Source of the DNA: Pseudoalteromonas sp. GCY
Lineage (GTDB): Bacteria; Pseudomonadota; Gammaproteobacteria; Enterobacterales; Alteromonadaceae
Direction of reading: 5' to 3'
Assembly (NCBI RefSeq): GCF_016695175.1
Contig: NZ_CP068022.1
Coordinates: forward strand, 248,001-312,000
Length of the DNA stretch: 64,000 nucleotides
Shown here: positions 19,171 through 30,902 of the stretch, in pieces
Position numbering within the stretch: position 1 is the first letter of the stretch
How the letters are laid out: the number at the start of each line of letters is the position of its first letter
Notes under the pieces: generated by a model
What the model saw: only the letters and a program-made list of their open reading frames with translations
What the model was told of the DNA's origin: nothing
The model's database searches: none
Position numbers and translations under genes: made by a program

Positions 19171-20574
19171 CTACTTTTTCCTCAAAAAGAACCACTCTAA
19201 AGGCTTTGTAAGTAGCTTTGAATGGCTAAGCAACATCTTGTTGCGCCATTTGGTATTATTGGATTGGAGAATGGGCTTTTTATGGCTGAAGGTATAAAAG
19301 CCCTCTTCGCCATGATATTGACCCATACCAGAGTGACCTAGGCCACCAAAGGGTAAAGACTCAACAACCACGTGCACTATGGTTTCGTTGATCGCTAGAG
19401 TCCCAGTTGCGAGCTCCTTTGACACTTTATTCATGGCAACCTGAGATTGCGTAAACAAATAACTCGCAAGCGGTGTGGTGTCTGCTCTAATGTAGCTAAT
19501 CGCATCATTTAAGTTGGATATTTTTAGTATCGGCAAAATCGTTCCAAATAACTCCTCTTGCATCACCCTCATGCTTTTGTTGACCTGGGTAATGATATGC
19601 AAAGGGAGCTGACGATTGTCGCGTGCTGGCTCAGCTTGCCATACACTCGCACCTTTACTTTTGGCATCAATAATAATGTCGTTTAAGCGCTGAAATTGTC
19701 TGTCGTTAATGATTGAAGTTTGGTTTTTTACACCAACTTTTACTTTATATGTTTTTTCGTAGTGCTGTTTCAGCTCAGCAATAAATGCGTCGTATTTTTC
19801 TTCGTGCACTAACACATAATCTGGTGCAACACAGATTTGACCTGAATTGGAGAGCTTCCCCATTAACACGCTCATCGCTGCGGCGCTGATATCAGCGTCA
19901 TCAAGCACAATAACAGGTGATTTACCACCTAACTCTAAGGTGACCGGCGTGAGATTTTTAGCCGCTGCTGCCATCACCTTTTTGCCAACTGCTGTTGAGC
20001 CTGTAAATAGCAAGTGGTCGAATGGCTGTTCAGTAAACGTTGAGGCAATATCAGGCCCACCTTCAATGACGCACACTTCGTTGTCCAATCCTTTAAAAAT
20101 GGCTCTTATCACCGCATTCACCTTGGGAGTGAACTCGCTCAACTTGAGCATGACTTTGTTTCCAGCAGCGAGGGCAGTAATAACGGGAACAATCGCTAGC
20201 TGAATAGGATAATTCCATGGGGCTATCACGCCCACGACTCCTTTTGGCACAATCTCAATTTTTGCCTTAGATGGTAGCCACTGCGCACCGGGTGAACGAT
20301 GCTGCAATTTGCTCCATTTGCGCAGGTGCTTCGCGATATAATCAATCGAATTGATGCAAGGCATGATGTCTGCAATCACGGTATCGAATCGACTCCGAGT
20401 ACCAAAATCCTGATCTGCCGCCTCGACTAATTGCTCTTGCCGCTGCAACATACGTGATTTTATTTCAGTTAATAGACGTAAACGCTTTTCAAGCACGGGG
20501 TAAGGATCTTGGTTAAAGCGACTTTTTAACTGAGTAAATGTAGCTATTAGGGTGCTGGTATTATCTTCAATCAT
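19171..20574 (-). CDS. Coniferyl-aldehyde-dehydrogenase-type aldehyde dehydrogenase
   Basis: A 467-residue NAD(P)-dependent aldehyde dehydrogenase of the class-3/coniferyl aldehyde group. It has the cofactor and catalytic blocks VGVIAPWNYPIQLAIVP, FTGSTAVGKKVM, VTLELGGKSPVIVLDDAD (catalytic Glu) and NSGQICVAPDYV (nucleophile Cys). The C-terminal hydrophobic and basic tail (MLLSHSKLLTKPLEWFFLRKK region) suggests membrane association, as in some members. The group oxidises medium- and long-chain or aromatic aldehydes; the natural substrate is not evident. It is not in an operon with its neighbours. Confidence 0.9.
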   Translation of the reverse strand: MIEDNTSTLIATFTQLKSRFNQDPYPVLEKRLRLLTEIKSRMLQRQEQLVEAADQDFGTRSRFDTVIADIMPCINSIDYIAKHLRKWSKLQHRSPGAQWLPSKAKIEIVPKGVVGVIAPWNYPIQLAIVPVITALAAGNKVMLKLSEFTPKVNAVIRAIFKGLDNEVCVIEGGPDIASTFTEQPFDHLLFTGSTAVGKKVMAAAAKNLTPVTLELGGKSPVIVLDDADISAAAMSVLMGKLSNSGQICVAPDYVLVHEEKYDAFIAELKQHYEKTYKVKVGVKNQTSIINDRQFQRLNDIIIDAKSKGASVWQAEPARDNRQLPLHIITQVNKSMRVMQEELFGTILPILKISNLNDAISYIRADTTPLASYLFTQSQVAMNKVSKELATGTLAINETIVHVVVESLPFGGLGHSGMGQYHGEEGFYTFSHKKPILQSNNTKWRNKMLLSHSKLLTKPLEWFFLRKK

Positions 20575-20650
20575 TATCAGGTCCTGCTAATGTCTAATTT
20601 GAATATAGCAAGGAAAAAACAACGGGTCTATCTTCAAAAAACTAGGTTTT

Positions 20651-20860
20651 ATACCAATTGTATTAAGTAAATGAACTATTTTGAAGCGGAAAAATAGCTT
20701 TAGTAGCTCCGCTCTCGCGTCCTGCTACCGCCAAGGTACCTATATCCATATAGGCAAGGCAAAAATTTTGCTATTTAGTTGTTCTAAATGAGAAATTTTT
20801 AACGACGCTAATATGGTATTTTGCCCTTCAAATAGGTTGGAGAATTAACACAATTGGTAT
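20651..20860 (-). mobile_element. MITE-like interspersed repeat, copy 2 (210 bp)
   Basis: The reverse-oriented relative of the element at 9742-9965. Its ends are ATACCAATTGTATTAA on the left and, read on the other strand, ATACCAATTGTGTTAA on the right. Internal blocks shared with copy 1 include AAAATTTTTGCCTTGCC, TTAGAACAACTAAATAGC and GCGGTAGCAG, with small indels. It has no ORF. It fills most of the 355-base gap between the aldehyde dehydrogenase and the DASS transporter genes. Confidence 0.8.
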
Positions 20861-20929
20861 TACTATGGAGACAGGCTGCGTATGACCGAGTTGCCTTTCG
20901 ATGGACACAGCCTGTGGAGAATGGCAACT

Positions 20930-22378
20930 TTAAAACCCTAGTATGCTCCTTGCCAAAGTCAAGGTAACAATTGTAATTAACCCTATCGCGACTAAGTTCA
21001 AAACAAACCCTGCTCGGATCATGTCTTTAATTTTGATCTCACCCGAGCCAAATACGATGGCATTTGGTGGTGTTGCAACAGGCATCATAAAGGCGCAACT
21101 GGCCGCGATTGCAGCAGGAATAACCCAAGCTAAAGGAGAACCCGTGATTGATTCAGCGACAGGACCAAGTAAAGGTAAAAAGCCTGCAGCCGTTGCAGTA
21201 TTGCTGGTAATTTCCGTTAAGAACGTAATAAGTGCTGCAACAACTAGTACTCCAAGCACTAAGCCCATGGCATCCGCGCCCGCAAGTAAGTTAGCGATGT
21301 AATCGGCAAGTCCTGAAGATTTGATCTGTGCCGCCAGTGATAAACCACCGCCAAATAATAGCAAGATACCCCAAGGCACCTTAGCTGCGCTTTCCCAATC
21401 TAAAATACGTTCATCACTTCCCGACTTGGCAGGAAGAACAAATAGTAACAGTGCAGCGGCAATTGCAATGCCAGTATCTGACAAGTTAAGACCCGTAACA
21501 TCGCCAATTAGCGGTCTAAAGATCCAGCATACTGCCGCTAAAATAAATACCGCAAAAACCCCTTTCTCCGCACGAGACATTTCACCGAGTGCTTTTAATT
21601 GGGAAGTAAATAACGACTTAGTATCAACATTAATTTCTTCTTTATCGACCTTGTAAGTCACTTTGGTCAACCAGAACCAAGCAAATGCCAGCATCACCAA
21701 AGACAAAGGCACACCAATCATCATCCAAGTGGCAAAACCAATCTCAATTTGATAACTGTCGGATAGATACGCAGCCATTAACGCATTTGGTGGCGTACCA
21801 ATTAAAGTTGCAATACCTCCAATACTGGCTCCATAAGCGATAGAAAGTAATAGCGCTTTAGCAAAGCTTTGGCTATCTCCACCCTGCTCTTTTACCAAGT
21901 GAATAACCGAAAGTGCAATCGGTAACATCATGACCGCCGTTGCCGTGTTTGACATCCACATAGATAAAAATGCTGTCACGCCCATCATCGCTAAGATCTG
22001 TATACTCGGTTTAGTGCCAGCGAACAACATGGTATTCAGCGCGATGCGTTTATGCAGCCCCCACCTTTCCATGGCGATTGAGAGCAAAAATCCACCCAGA
22101 AATAGATAAATCAAAGGATGCGCAAACGGTGCAGCGACTGCTTTAATAGATGCAATCCCGACTAGAGGCGAAATAACCAAGGGTAATAACGAAGCCGCCG
22201 GAATAGGCACAGCTTCGGTTATCCACCAAGAAGCTAGCCAAAACGCTAAGCCTGCGGTTCTCCAAGCCTCAACCGACATACCCGATGGTGGTTCAACCAA
22301 ACAGATCAGTAACATTACCAAGGGACCAAGCCACAGAAACAGCTGCGTATTTATCGTTTTTTTATTCTCTTCTGTCAT
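20930..22378 (-). CDS. DASS-family sodium:dicarboxylate (or sulfate) symporter
   Basis: A 482-residue inner-membrane transporter with about 11-12 hydrophobic segments and both Ser-Asn-Thr signature motifs of the divalent anion:Na+ symporter family (MSNTATAVMMLPIAL and TSNTATAAGFLPLLG), which form the substrate/sodium sites. It lies 12 bases after the porin gene and near dctBD, so C4-dicarboxylates such as succinate or malate are the likely substrates. Expression is probably from the sigma-54 promoter upstream of the porin. Confidence 0.9.
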   Translation of the reverse strand: MTEENKKTINTQLFLWLGPLVMLLICLVEPPSGMSVEAWRTAGLAFWLASWWITEAVPIPAASLLPLVISPLVGIASIKAVAAPFAHPLIYLFLGGFLLSIAMERWGLHKRIALNTMLFAGTKPSIQILAMMGVTAFLSMWMSNTATAVMMLPIALSVIHLVKEQGGDSQSFAKALLLSIAYGASIGGIATLIGTPPNALMAAYLSDSYQIEIGFATWMMIGVPLSLVMLAFAWFWLTKVTYKVDKEEINVDTKSLFTSQLKALGEMSRAEKGVFAVFILAAVCWIFRPLIGDVTGLNLSDTGIAIAAALLLFVLPAKSGSDERILDWESAAKVPWGILLLFGGGLSLAAQIKSSGLADYIANLLAGADAMGLVLGVLVVAALITFLTEITSNTATAAGFLPLLGPVAESITGSPLAWVIPAAIAASCAFMMPVATPPNAIVFGSGEIKIKDMIRAGFVLNLVAIGLITIVTLTLARSILGF

Positions 22379-22390
22379 TATCTTGAACCT

Positions 22391-23353
22391 TTAAAACTTA
22401 TATTTTAAGCCAACAGCGATGCTAGTATCGTCTTGTGTTTCAAGGTCGAGCTGCGTTGCCATCACATACAAGTTAGTTTGTTTATCAAAAATATAGTCTG
22501 TACCTAGCGTCCACTGAGTCGCATCTTCACTGTGGCGTAATCCGCTTGAGTCTTTGGCAAACTGTAGCTTCGGACGCCAATTATCGTCGAGTTGGTAACT
22601 TGCGCTTAGCACATAGCCATTACCTGATTTGTCTTTCGCTAGATTTTCACTGTCTTGGATGATGGCACCAAGTTGTAGCTTTTGCCACTTGTAAGCCAAC
22701 GCGATACGCGTAGCAACCAAATTACCAATACTGTCGGTATGACTCAGAGCAACATAGTAATCTTTATTTTTTAATGCTCGGTCACCATAAATTGCGGTAG
22801 CTGCAAACCCGGTTTCGTCGTTGCTCGCGTCGTCTTTAGGTGTGTAGGTCAGAGAAAAAGAAAAGTCGTTCCATTTAGGTGAAGAATAGGTAATTGAATC
22901 ACCAACTCTGTCTTGGCCTGCTAGCACTTGGGCAATATCACTTTGGGTTTCGTTAAATTGATCGATTTTACCTTCACTGAATTTAAAACGCGTGTCGTTT
23001 CTGCCCACTAAAACCGTACCAAATTTACCTTCAAGGCCAACATAGGTGTTCCTTGCTGAAAATGGCTCGGTGGTATCGTCGTGTTCAAAACCTTTAACTT
23101 GTACTTCGTATTTGTAGACGAGTTTTAGATCGCTTGATAATCCATGAGCGCCTTTTACACCAATTCTTGAAAATGGTGCGTCAATTTGTGTGCCCTCTTT
23201 GGTATAGCGCATCACGCCTTTGTCTGTGTTGGCAATTTGAACTTCTGCTTTACCATAAATGCTGTAGTCTGCGGCTAACGCAGAGGCTGATAACGTTGCA
23301 CTGGCAACTGCCAACGCCACTAAAGATTTACTTGCTGTCATAACTTGTCTCAT
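22391..23353 (-). CDS. Gram-negative general-type porin, probably for dicarboxylates
   Basis: A 320-residue outer-membrane beta-barrel protein with a signal peptide (ending ALAADYSIYGKAEVQ) and the classical porin pattern: YSIYGKAEVQIAN at the N terminus, FSRIGVKGAHGL, then NTYVGLEGKFGTVLVGRND. It ends in an aromatic residue (VGLKYKF). It is the first gene of a two-gene unit with the DASS symporter. A -24/-12 promoter lies about 30 bases before the start. ATG 23353 or the internal ATG at 23341 could be used. Confidence 0.88.
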   Translation of the reverse strand: MRQVMTASKSLVALAVASATLSASALAADYSIYGKAEVQIANTDKGVMRYTKEGTQIDAPFSRIGVKGAHGLSSDLKLVYKYEVQVKGFEHDDTTEPFSARNTYVGLEGKFGTVLVGRNDTRFKFSEGKIDQFNETQSDIAQVLAGQDRVGDSITYSSPKWNDFSFSLTYTPKDDASNDETGFAATAIYGDRALKNKDYYVALSHTDSIGNLVATRIALAYKWQKLQLGAIIQDSENLAKDKSGNGYVLSASYQLDDNWRPKLQFAKDSSGLRHSEDATQWTLGTDYIFDKQTNLYVMATQLDLETQDDTSIAVGLKYKF

Positions 23354-23379
23354 TTTTTGATTATTGTCGCTTAAGACAA

Positions 23380-23396
23380 CGCAATTCTGAGACCAG
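23380..23396 (-). promoter_or_regulatory. Sigma-54 (-24/-12) promoter of the porin-DASS unit
   Basis: On the minus strand CTGGTCTCAGAATTGCG has GG and GC exactly ten bases apart, the hallmark of RpoN promoters (consensus TGGCAC-N5-TTGC). It directs transcription toward the porin start codon. The neighbouring DctD is a sigma-54 activator, which supports the call. Confidence 0.7.
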
Positions 23397-23459
23397 AGTT
23401 TATTTTTTAATATAAATCAGATGGATAAATAAAAATCTAAGATTAACACCAGCTAAAAT

Positions 23460-23475
23460 GTGCGGATTTCCACAC
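23460..23475. promoter_or_regulatory. Candidate DctD enhancer site
   Basis: GTGCGG-ATTT-CCACAC is a nearly perfect dyad about 65-80 bases upstream of the -24 element of the porin promoter, a typical distance for a sigma-54 activator site. It lies between the porin and dctD genes. The assignment to DctD is inferred from position. Confidence 0.5.
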
Positions 23476-23502
23476 ACTTAAATCTATGCATTGTCACTAA
23501 AC

Positions 23503-24861
23503 TCACCCATCATCATTGGTAAACATAGTGCGATTTAAACCATACTTGCTCATCTTGTCGTACAAGGTTTTTCTCGGCACTTTTAGCAAATTCATCGCAT
23601 CTTTTATACTGCCTTGGCTTTGTGCCAGCGCTTCTTCAATTAACGATTGTTCGTAGTAGCTCACCTTCTCAGCCAAACTCAACGTTTCATCAGACAAATT
23701 GCTTTGGATGTTGTTACTCGCAGTCATCGCACCACCGAGTAAAATATGGCGCTCGGCGTGGTTTCTCAGCTCTCGCACGTTCCCAGGCCAGTCTTGCGCC
23801 AGTAGCTGCGCCTCTAATTCAGGGCTAATTGGTTGCATGGGTTTATGAAAACGAGTAGCGGCAATGGAGCTAAAGTGTTTATATAGCAGTGGAATGTCAG
23901 CTTTTCTGGAACGAAGTGACGGGATCATCACTTTGACGAGGTTAAGTCGATAAAATAAATCCGAGCGGAATTTACCTTGCGCGACTAAGGTTTGTAAATC
24001 CACTTTTGTCGCTGCAACCACCCTAATGTCTAGTGCTATCGCAGTGTTGCTGCCAACTGGCGTCACACTTCTCTCTTCTAAAACGCGCAGCAGCTTTACT
24101 TGTAAAGCCGCAGACATGGCTTCGATTTCATCCAAAAAAACCGTGCCGCCTTGGGCAAAAGAAAATTTTCCCTCGCGAGACTCTTTAGCACCCGTAAATG
24201 CACCACTTTTGGCACCAAATAATTCACTTTCAATCAGTTCTTCTGGAATTGCACCGCAATTGATGGCGACGAAGTTATGATTTGAGCGCTCGCTATGGTC
24301 GTGTAAGTACCGTGCCACCAATTCCTTTCCTGTACCGGTTTCACCTTCAATCAATACGTCAGCTGGGGTATCAATCACAGCATCAAGCAAATGCAGCATT
24401 TGCTGCATTTGTTTTGTCTCACCTAAGATCCGCACGCCCGGCGCAGACTTTTTCTTAACTTGCGCTTTTAGCTCTCGGTTTTCCATCACCAACCGGCGTT
24501 TATCAAGCGCCCTTTCTATGCAGTCAAGTAGCGGCTCTGATACGGGCTTTTCAAAAAAGTCGTAAGCCCCTTTTTGGATGGCTTTTACCGCCACTTCAAC
24601 ATCCGCAAAGCCGGTTAGAAATACCACAGGTAACTCAGAATCAAACTGCATCACCTGTTCTAAAAATTGAATGCCATTGACCTCGGGCATATTGATATCG
24701 CAAAGCACAACACCGCTAAACTGACGAGAAAGCTTTTTTAATGCAGGCGTTGCACTGGAGAAACACTGCACAGAGTACCCTTCTATTTCAAATAGTTGCT
24801 TTAGTGCATCTCGTATACTTTGTTCATCATCGATGATTAATAGTGTTTTCTCTTCAGTCAT
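23503..24861 (-). CDS. dctD: Sigma-54-dependent response regulator DctD
   Basis: A 452-residue NtrC-type regulator: receiver domain at residues 1-120 (LLIIDDEQSIRDAL; phospho-Asp in VVLCDINMP), AAA+ domain with Walker A GETGTGKELVARYL and the sigma-54 contact loop SGAFTGA, and a C-terminal Fis-type helix-turn-helix (DAMNLLKVPRKTLYDKMSKY). It activates RpoN promoters when phosphorylated by its partner DctB, whose gene overlaps it upstream by eight bases. The target is very likely the adjacent porin-DASS unit. Confidence 0.93.
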   Translation of the reverse strand: MTEEKTLLIIDDEQSIRDALKQLFEIEGYSVQCFSSATPALKKLSRQFSGVVLCDINMPEVNGIQFLEQVMQFDSELPVVFLTGFADVEVAVKAIQKGAYDFFEKPVSEPLLDCIERALDKRRLVMENRELKAQVKKKSAPGVRILGETKQMQQMLHLLDAVIDTPADVLIEGETGTGKELVARYLHDHSERSNHNFVAINCGAIPEELIESELFGAKSGAFTGAKESREGKFSFAQGGTVFLDEIEAMSAALQVKLLRVLEERSVTPVGSNTAIALDIRVVAATKVDLQTLVAQGKFRSDLFYRLNLVKVMIPSLRSRKADIPLLYKHFSSIAATRFHKPMQPISPELEAQLLAQDWPGNVRELRNHAERHILLGGAMTASNNIQSNLSDETLSLAEKVSYYEQSLIEEALAQSQGSIKDAMNLLKVPRKTLYDKMSKYGLNRTMFTNDDG

Positions 24862-26581
24862 GTTGCGGATTCTTTGTGTGTAAACTAATTAAAAACTCGG
24901 CACCACCTTGCGGATGATTATGGGCACTGAGTTTGCCATGAAACGATTCAATAATCTGTTTTGAAATGGACAACCCTAAGCCCAAGCCATTACCTGACTT
25001 AGTGGTGTAAAACGGTTCAAATATGTTGGATAAAGCGTGCTGTTTTATCCCTTCGCCCGAGTCAATAATAGACAGCTGGATCTTGCCTTCATGCTCCACG
25101 GCGCGAATATAAATACATTTATTATCTTGCTCAACAATGGCTTGGCACGCATTACTAATAATATTCACCAGTACTTGTTCAAACTTAAATGGATCGACCC
25201 AGATATTGCACGCAAGCCCTTCACTTTGAATTGCTACACCGTAGCGTTTGAGTTCAGGCCCAACTATAACTAAGGCGTTATCTACTGAGTGTTTAAGGTT
25301 GGCCACCAGCATCTTATTATCATGATGCTGACTAAATGACTTTAGCTGCGCCACGATTTTATGCACTCGAGTGATCAAAGATTGGATCAGGACCATGTTT
25401 TCGACTACTTTGCTCACTTCTCCCTTTTGAGCCAACCGTTTGGCGCTGGCAACATACGCACTCATGGCACTAAGTGGTTGATTGATTTCATGGTTAATGC
25501 TGGCGCTGAGCTGCCCTATGGTTGCCAACTTGGCAGCGCGAATAAGTGCATCTTGCGCCTGCTCGAGCGCTTGCTTGCGGCTGGCAACCTCAGCCTCTAA
25601 ACTCCGCTGGCTGAAAAGCAGTTGTCTGTATCCTGTCAGTTTACTCAACGTGTACTCGACAACAATAAAGAGTAAAATCAATACCAGTGCGGTTACCCCA
25701 AGCCGTGGCCACTGTGCCGCTTTGATAGGCGCAACTTCATGTAGCAAATAAAGTGTGTATTGCTTGTTAAGCGGCCTCTTTTGCATCAGCGCGTCGCTGC
25801 CATGAGATGAAGTTTTAACTCTGGTTGGTGAAAGCACCCGCCAATCAATAGGGAATAGAGATTCGTTTTCAAACTGCCTTGAGGATTCAATTTCTTTACG
25901 CTTTGTTGGGGACAGTTCCCCTAACGAGGCTAACCGCCACTGCTCTACATCAGATGCCAGTACAATATGATTATCGTCCACGATTAAGAAATGGCTATCA
26001 GTTCCCGTATCAAGCTGGGCTTTATCTGATTCAAATTTACTGGCGTTAACCTTCATCACCACCACGCCCACAAGCGATCCGTCTTTGTAGACAGATTTAG
26101 CAAAATAGAAGCCACGGGTTTTAGAACGTAAACCGAGCGCAAAAGAGACATGCTCATTACCCTCGATTGTTTCGTAAAAATAGGGGCGAAAGGCAAAGTT
26201 ACTGCCTTTATAGCTATGCGGCAAATACCAGTTGCTGCTCGCAATCACAGTTCCACTGAGGTCTAACAGGTAAACGTCTGACGCACCACTGGATATTTGA
26301 ATGTCCTGTAGATATCTGTCCAGTTCATTGGAGTTTATAGCGGTTGCTTGCTGTAAGCCTGATTGCACCAAATTGCTTAAGCTCAATTGCGTTTGGATAG
26401 CTTGATAACGAGTAAATTCAGCCTGGATATAACTATTGAGCTTTTCTAGGTTGGTTTTAGTCTGACCAAGGACATTTTCCTCATCCTGTGCCACATTGAA
26501 CAAGTAGCTTGCCCACAGCCCACAAAATAATAATAAAAGATAAATTAATATCTTAACTGAGAACTTATGTGACACACGCAA
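24854..26581 (-). CDS. dctB: C4-dicarboxylate sensor histidine kinase DctB
   Basis: A 575-residue membrane kinase. A first membrane helix (ILIYLLLLFCGLWASYLF) and a second near residue 300 enclose a periplasmic double-PAS-like sensor with the block FRPYFYETIEGNEHVSFALG, typical of DctB-type dicarboxylate sensors. A coiled coil leads to HisKA (ASINHEINQPLSAM, phospho-His) and the ATPase domain (NIISNACQAI, GLGLGLSISKQII). It is expressed with dctD. Ligands such as succinate or malate are inferred from family and context. Confidence 0.92.
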   Translation of the reverse strand: MRVSHKFSVKILIYLLLLFCGLWASYLFNVAQDEENVLGQTKTNLEKLNSYIQAEFTRYQAIQTQLSLSNLVQSGLQQATAINSNELDRYLQDIQISSGASDVYLLDLSGTVIASSNWYLPHSYKGSNFAFRPYFYETIEGNEHVSFALGLRSKTRGFYFAKSVYKDGSLVGVVVMKVNASKFESDKAQLDTGTDSHFLIVDDNHIVLASDVEQWRLASLGELSPTKRKEIESSRQFENESLFPIDWRVLSPTRVKTSSHGSDALMQKRPLNKQYTLYLLHEVAPIKAAQWPRLGVTALVLILLFIVVEYTLSKLTGYRQLLFSQRSLEAEVASRKQALEQAQDALIRAAKLATIGQLSASINHEINQPLSAMSAYVASAKRLAQKGEVSKVVENMVLIQSLITRVHKIVAQLKSFSQHHDNKMLVANLKHSVDNALVIVGPELKRYGVAIQSEGLACNIWVDPFKFEQVLVNIISNACQAIVEQDNKCIYIRAVEHEGKIQLSIIDSGEGIKQHALSNIFEPFYTTKSGNGLGLGLSISKQIIESFHGKLSAHNHPQGGAEFLISLHTKNPQHD

Positions 26582-26663
26582 CTCCTAATTGAACTCATTG
26601 AGTCTATCAGAAGCAGAATATCAATTAAATCAAATCTCTTTAAATCAATGCATCACTAAGCGC

Positions 26664-26705
26664 TAAGACCAGAGATAAACAAGGTTTTATCTCCGGTCTT
26701 AATTT
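26664..26705 (-). terminator. Hairpin downstream of the M28 peptidase gene
   Basis: AAGACCAGAGATAAA pairs with TTTATCTCCGGTCTT with one mismatch. It lies about 15 bases past the minus-strand stop codon and before dctB. The T-tract is modest. Confidence 0.6.
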
Positions 26706-26715
26706 TAAACGCGTA

Positions 26716-28545
26716 TTAATTCGCGCTAATATTTAGCGTTACATTGCTCGCTGCTTGGTAGCCTTGCAGGCCGATATGCCAAGTGCCAGCCTGAGGATTG
26801 GAGATTGTACATACCTCATTATTGCCATTTTTGTATGGCCGACATTGGTAGGTGCTGGTATTTGGTTGCGTGTCAAAATTAACATAAAGATCCGCATCTC
26901 CCGTGCCTCCCGACGTCGTAATTGTCAGGGTTTGGTATCCCGCGGTTAGTGCTTGACTAAAATACTGCCACTGTCCGCTGGCGACAGAAATATTATTGAT
27001 AGTTTCGTCAATAGGCGTATTGCCACTTGAGGTATCGTATTGTCCTACCAAACTGACCCCCGAAATCGCGTTCCATGCCTCTACCATCACGTAATACGTA
27101 CCAGTTTGCACAGCGGAAATATTGCATTGCTCGTTACTAGACGAGTTAGTGCTCTTGCAGTCATGAGTATCCAAAGTAGGTTTGGAGCCATAGCGAACGT
27201 AGAGATCGGCATCACCAGTACCACCTGACGTGGTAAAACTTAAATTAGTTGCACCTTGTGGGACTTCCATGGTGAAAAACTGTTGGCTTTTGGAGGCACC
27301 GGAAATGCCCGTTTTAGCCATGCCATTTTCAAGCTCATTGTTTGGCGGTGGCGGAGGTGTATCACCCGCGTTTTTACCAAGCTCAGCAACAAACGCCAGC
27401 GCGAGTTTTGCAAATTTTTGTGCATGTGTTGAATCAAATTCAGTATCGTTGGTGGTATGAATTTTTCTGTTGATCTCAGACATTCTTGATTCAAATGGCA
27501 TAGAAGCTGGGAACCCTTGCTGATACCAAGATGCATGGTCAGAACAACCATAACCGCATTGGTCATAGGCATAGCTTAGGTTTGGCAAATACGTTTCAAT
27601 TAATTGGCCTAAGAACTGATTCTGTGCGCTGTTTGTATAGTCTGTCATCATCACAATATCCGCACTACTCCCATTGCGACCAGTCATATCAAATTGTGTC
27701 ATACCGACTACGTTTTTTCCCTGAGAGCTGTACGACTGCGCGATAGCTTTAGAACCTCGAAGCCCAACTTCTTCTGCCGCAAAACCCATGATTTGGATTG
27801 TCCGCTGAGGCTGATAACCATCTTCAACAATAGCGCTTAGCGCTTCGGTAAGCACAGCTATCCCTGAGGCATTATCATCCGCACCCGGCGCAAGCCCACT
27901 TGAGTTAGATTGGTTAATTGAATCAAGGTGCCCGCCGATAATAACGATTTCATCACTCAGTTCACTACCAGGAATGGTGACAATCACTGAAGATTGAGCC
28001 CAAGAATGGCTAAAATATTCAACACTAATATCTGAGCGACTTGCTGCAATATCACTCCATGTTTGCTTGACCCATGCAGCAGCATCAATGCCTGTTTGCG
28101 AGGTATAATAGCGGTTATAAAAACTAGTTAGCGAGTTGACGCTGCTGTCCAAGTTCACTGTACTGACTTTTGAGATTAAGCTGTTAACCCGTGTGGGGTT
28201 ATCAATGCTGTAGTTAACCAGCGTCGCACTTGGGTTTACGCTTTCTAACTGTGCAAGATAGCTTTGCGCCTGCTCTAAGGAGTCATGGGCGACAAAACCA
28301 CCACAGCGGTGATATTCGTCGTGCATAAATGCACTCAGGTGTGAATGTAAGTTTGCAGGTACTTTTAACGCTTTGACTTCGCTGTTCGGTAAAGAAAGCT
28401 GCTCGAAGTGAGTACCACGAATAGAATTATGGACTTGGAAATGCTGGCTAGACTTCGCATCCATCGTCACCCAAACCTCTTCAGACGCTTCAGAAAAGCC
28501 ACTCAAACAGGCAATGCTCAGTAGCATAGGTGTAGTTAATTTCAT
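26716..28545 (-). CDS. Secreted M28 zinc aminopeptidase with two PPC domains
   Basis: A 609-residue secreted leucyl-aminopeptidase-type enzyme: signal peptide, a propeptide of about 120 residues, and the M28 catalytic domain with co-catalytic zinc ligands His206 (GGHLDS), Asp223 (PGADDNASG), Glu258/Glu259 (AAEEVGL), Asp286 and His363, the same order as in the Vibrio proteolyticus enzyme. After a PPPPP linker near residue 400 come two bacterial pre-peptidase C-terminal (PPC) domains, which aid secretion or substrate binding and are often cleaved off. It releases N-terminal residues from peptides outside the cell. Its PPC tail is closely related to that of the neighbouring M4 protease. Confidence 0.93.
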   Translation of the reverse strand: MKLTTPMLLSIACLSGFSEASEEVWVTMDAKSSQHFQVHNSIRGTHFEQLSLPNSEVKALKVPANLHSHLSAFMHDEYHRCGGFVAHDSLEQAQSYLAQLESVNPSATLVNYSIDNPTRVNSLISKVSTVNLDSSVNSLTSFYNRYYTSQTGIDAAAWVKQTWSDIAASRSDISVEYFSHSWAQSSVIVTIPGSELSDEIVIIGGHLDSINQSNSSGLAPGADDNASGIAVLTEALSAIVEDGYQPQRTIQIMGFAAEEVGLRGSKAIAQSYSSQGKNVVGMTQFDMTGRNGSSADIVMMTDYTNSAQNQFLGQLIETYLPNLSYAYDQCGYGCSDHASWYQQGFPASMPFESRMSEINRKIHTTNDTEFDSTHAQKFAKLALAFVAELGKNAGDTPPPPPNNELENGMAKTGISGASKSQQFFTMEVPQGATNLSFTTSGGTGDADLYVRYGSKPTLDTHDCKSTNSSSNEQCNISAVQTGTYYVMVEAWNAISGVSLVGQYDTSSGNTPIDETINNISVASGQWQYFSQALTAGYQTLTITTSGGTGDADLYVNFDTQPNTSTYQCRPYKNGNNEVCTISNPQAGTWHIGLQGYQAASNVTLNISAN

Positions 28546-28645
28546 TGTTGTATCCTCAACTCATTTGAATAACAACATGATTTAAGCGCTGAGCAAAATA
28601 AAAGGATTATTCAAATGAGGTAAATTTATGATTTTTTTGGGGCCT

Positions 28646-28672
28646 AATAAAAAGGGAGCTTGCGCTCCCTAT
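28646..28672 (-). terminator. Rho-independent terminator of the M4 protease gene
   Basis: On the minus strand AGGGAGC pairs with GCTCCCT around GCAA, followed by TTTTTATT. It is about 12 bases past the stop codon. Confidence 0.9.
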
Positions 28673-28682
28673 AAACTGTTAC

Positions 28683-30869
<2,187 letters not shown>

Positions 30870-30902
30870 TTACACTCCTAGTATTGTTGTTTTATTGTCC
30901 TT

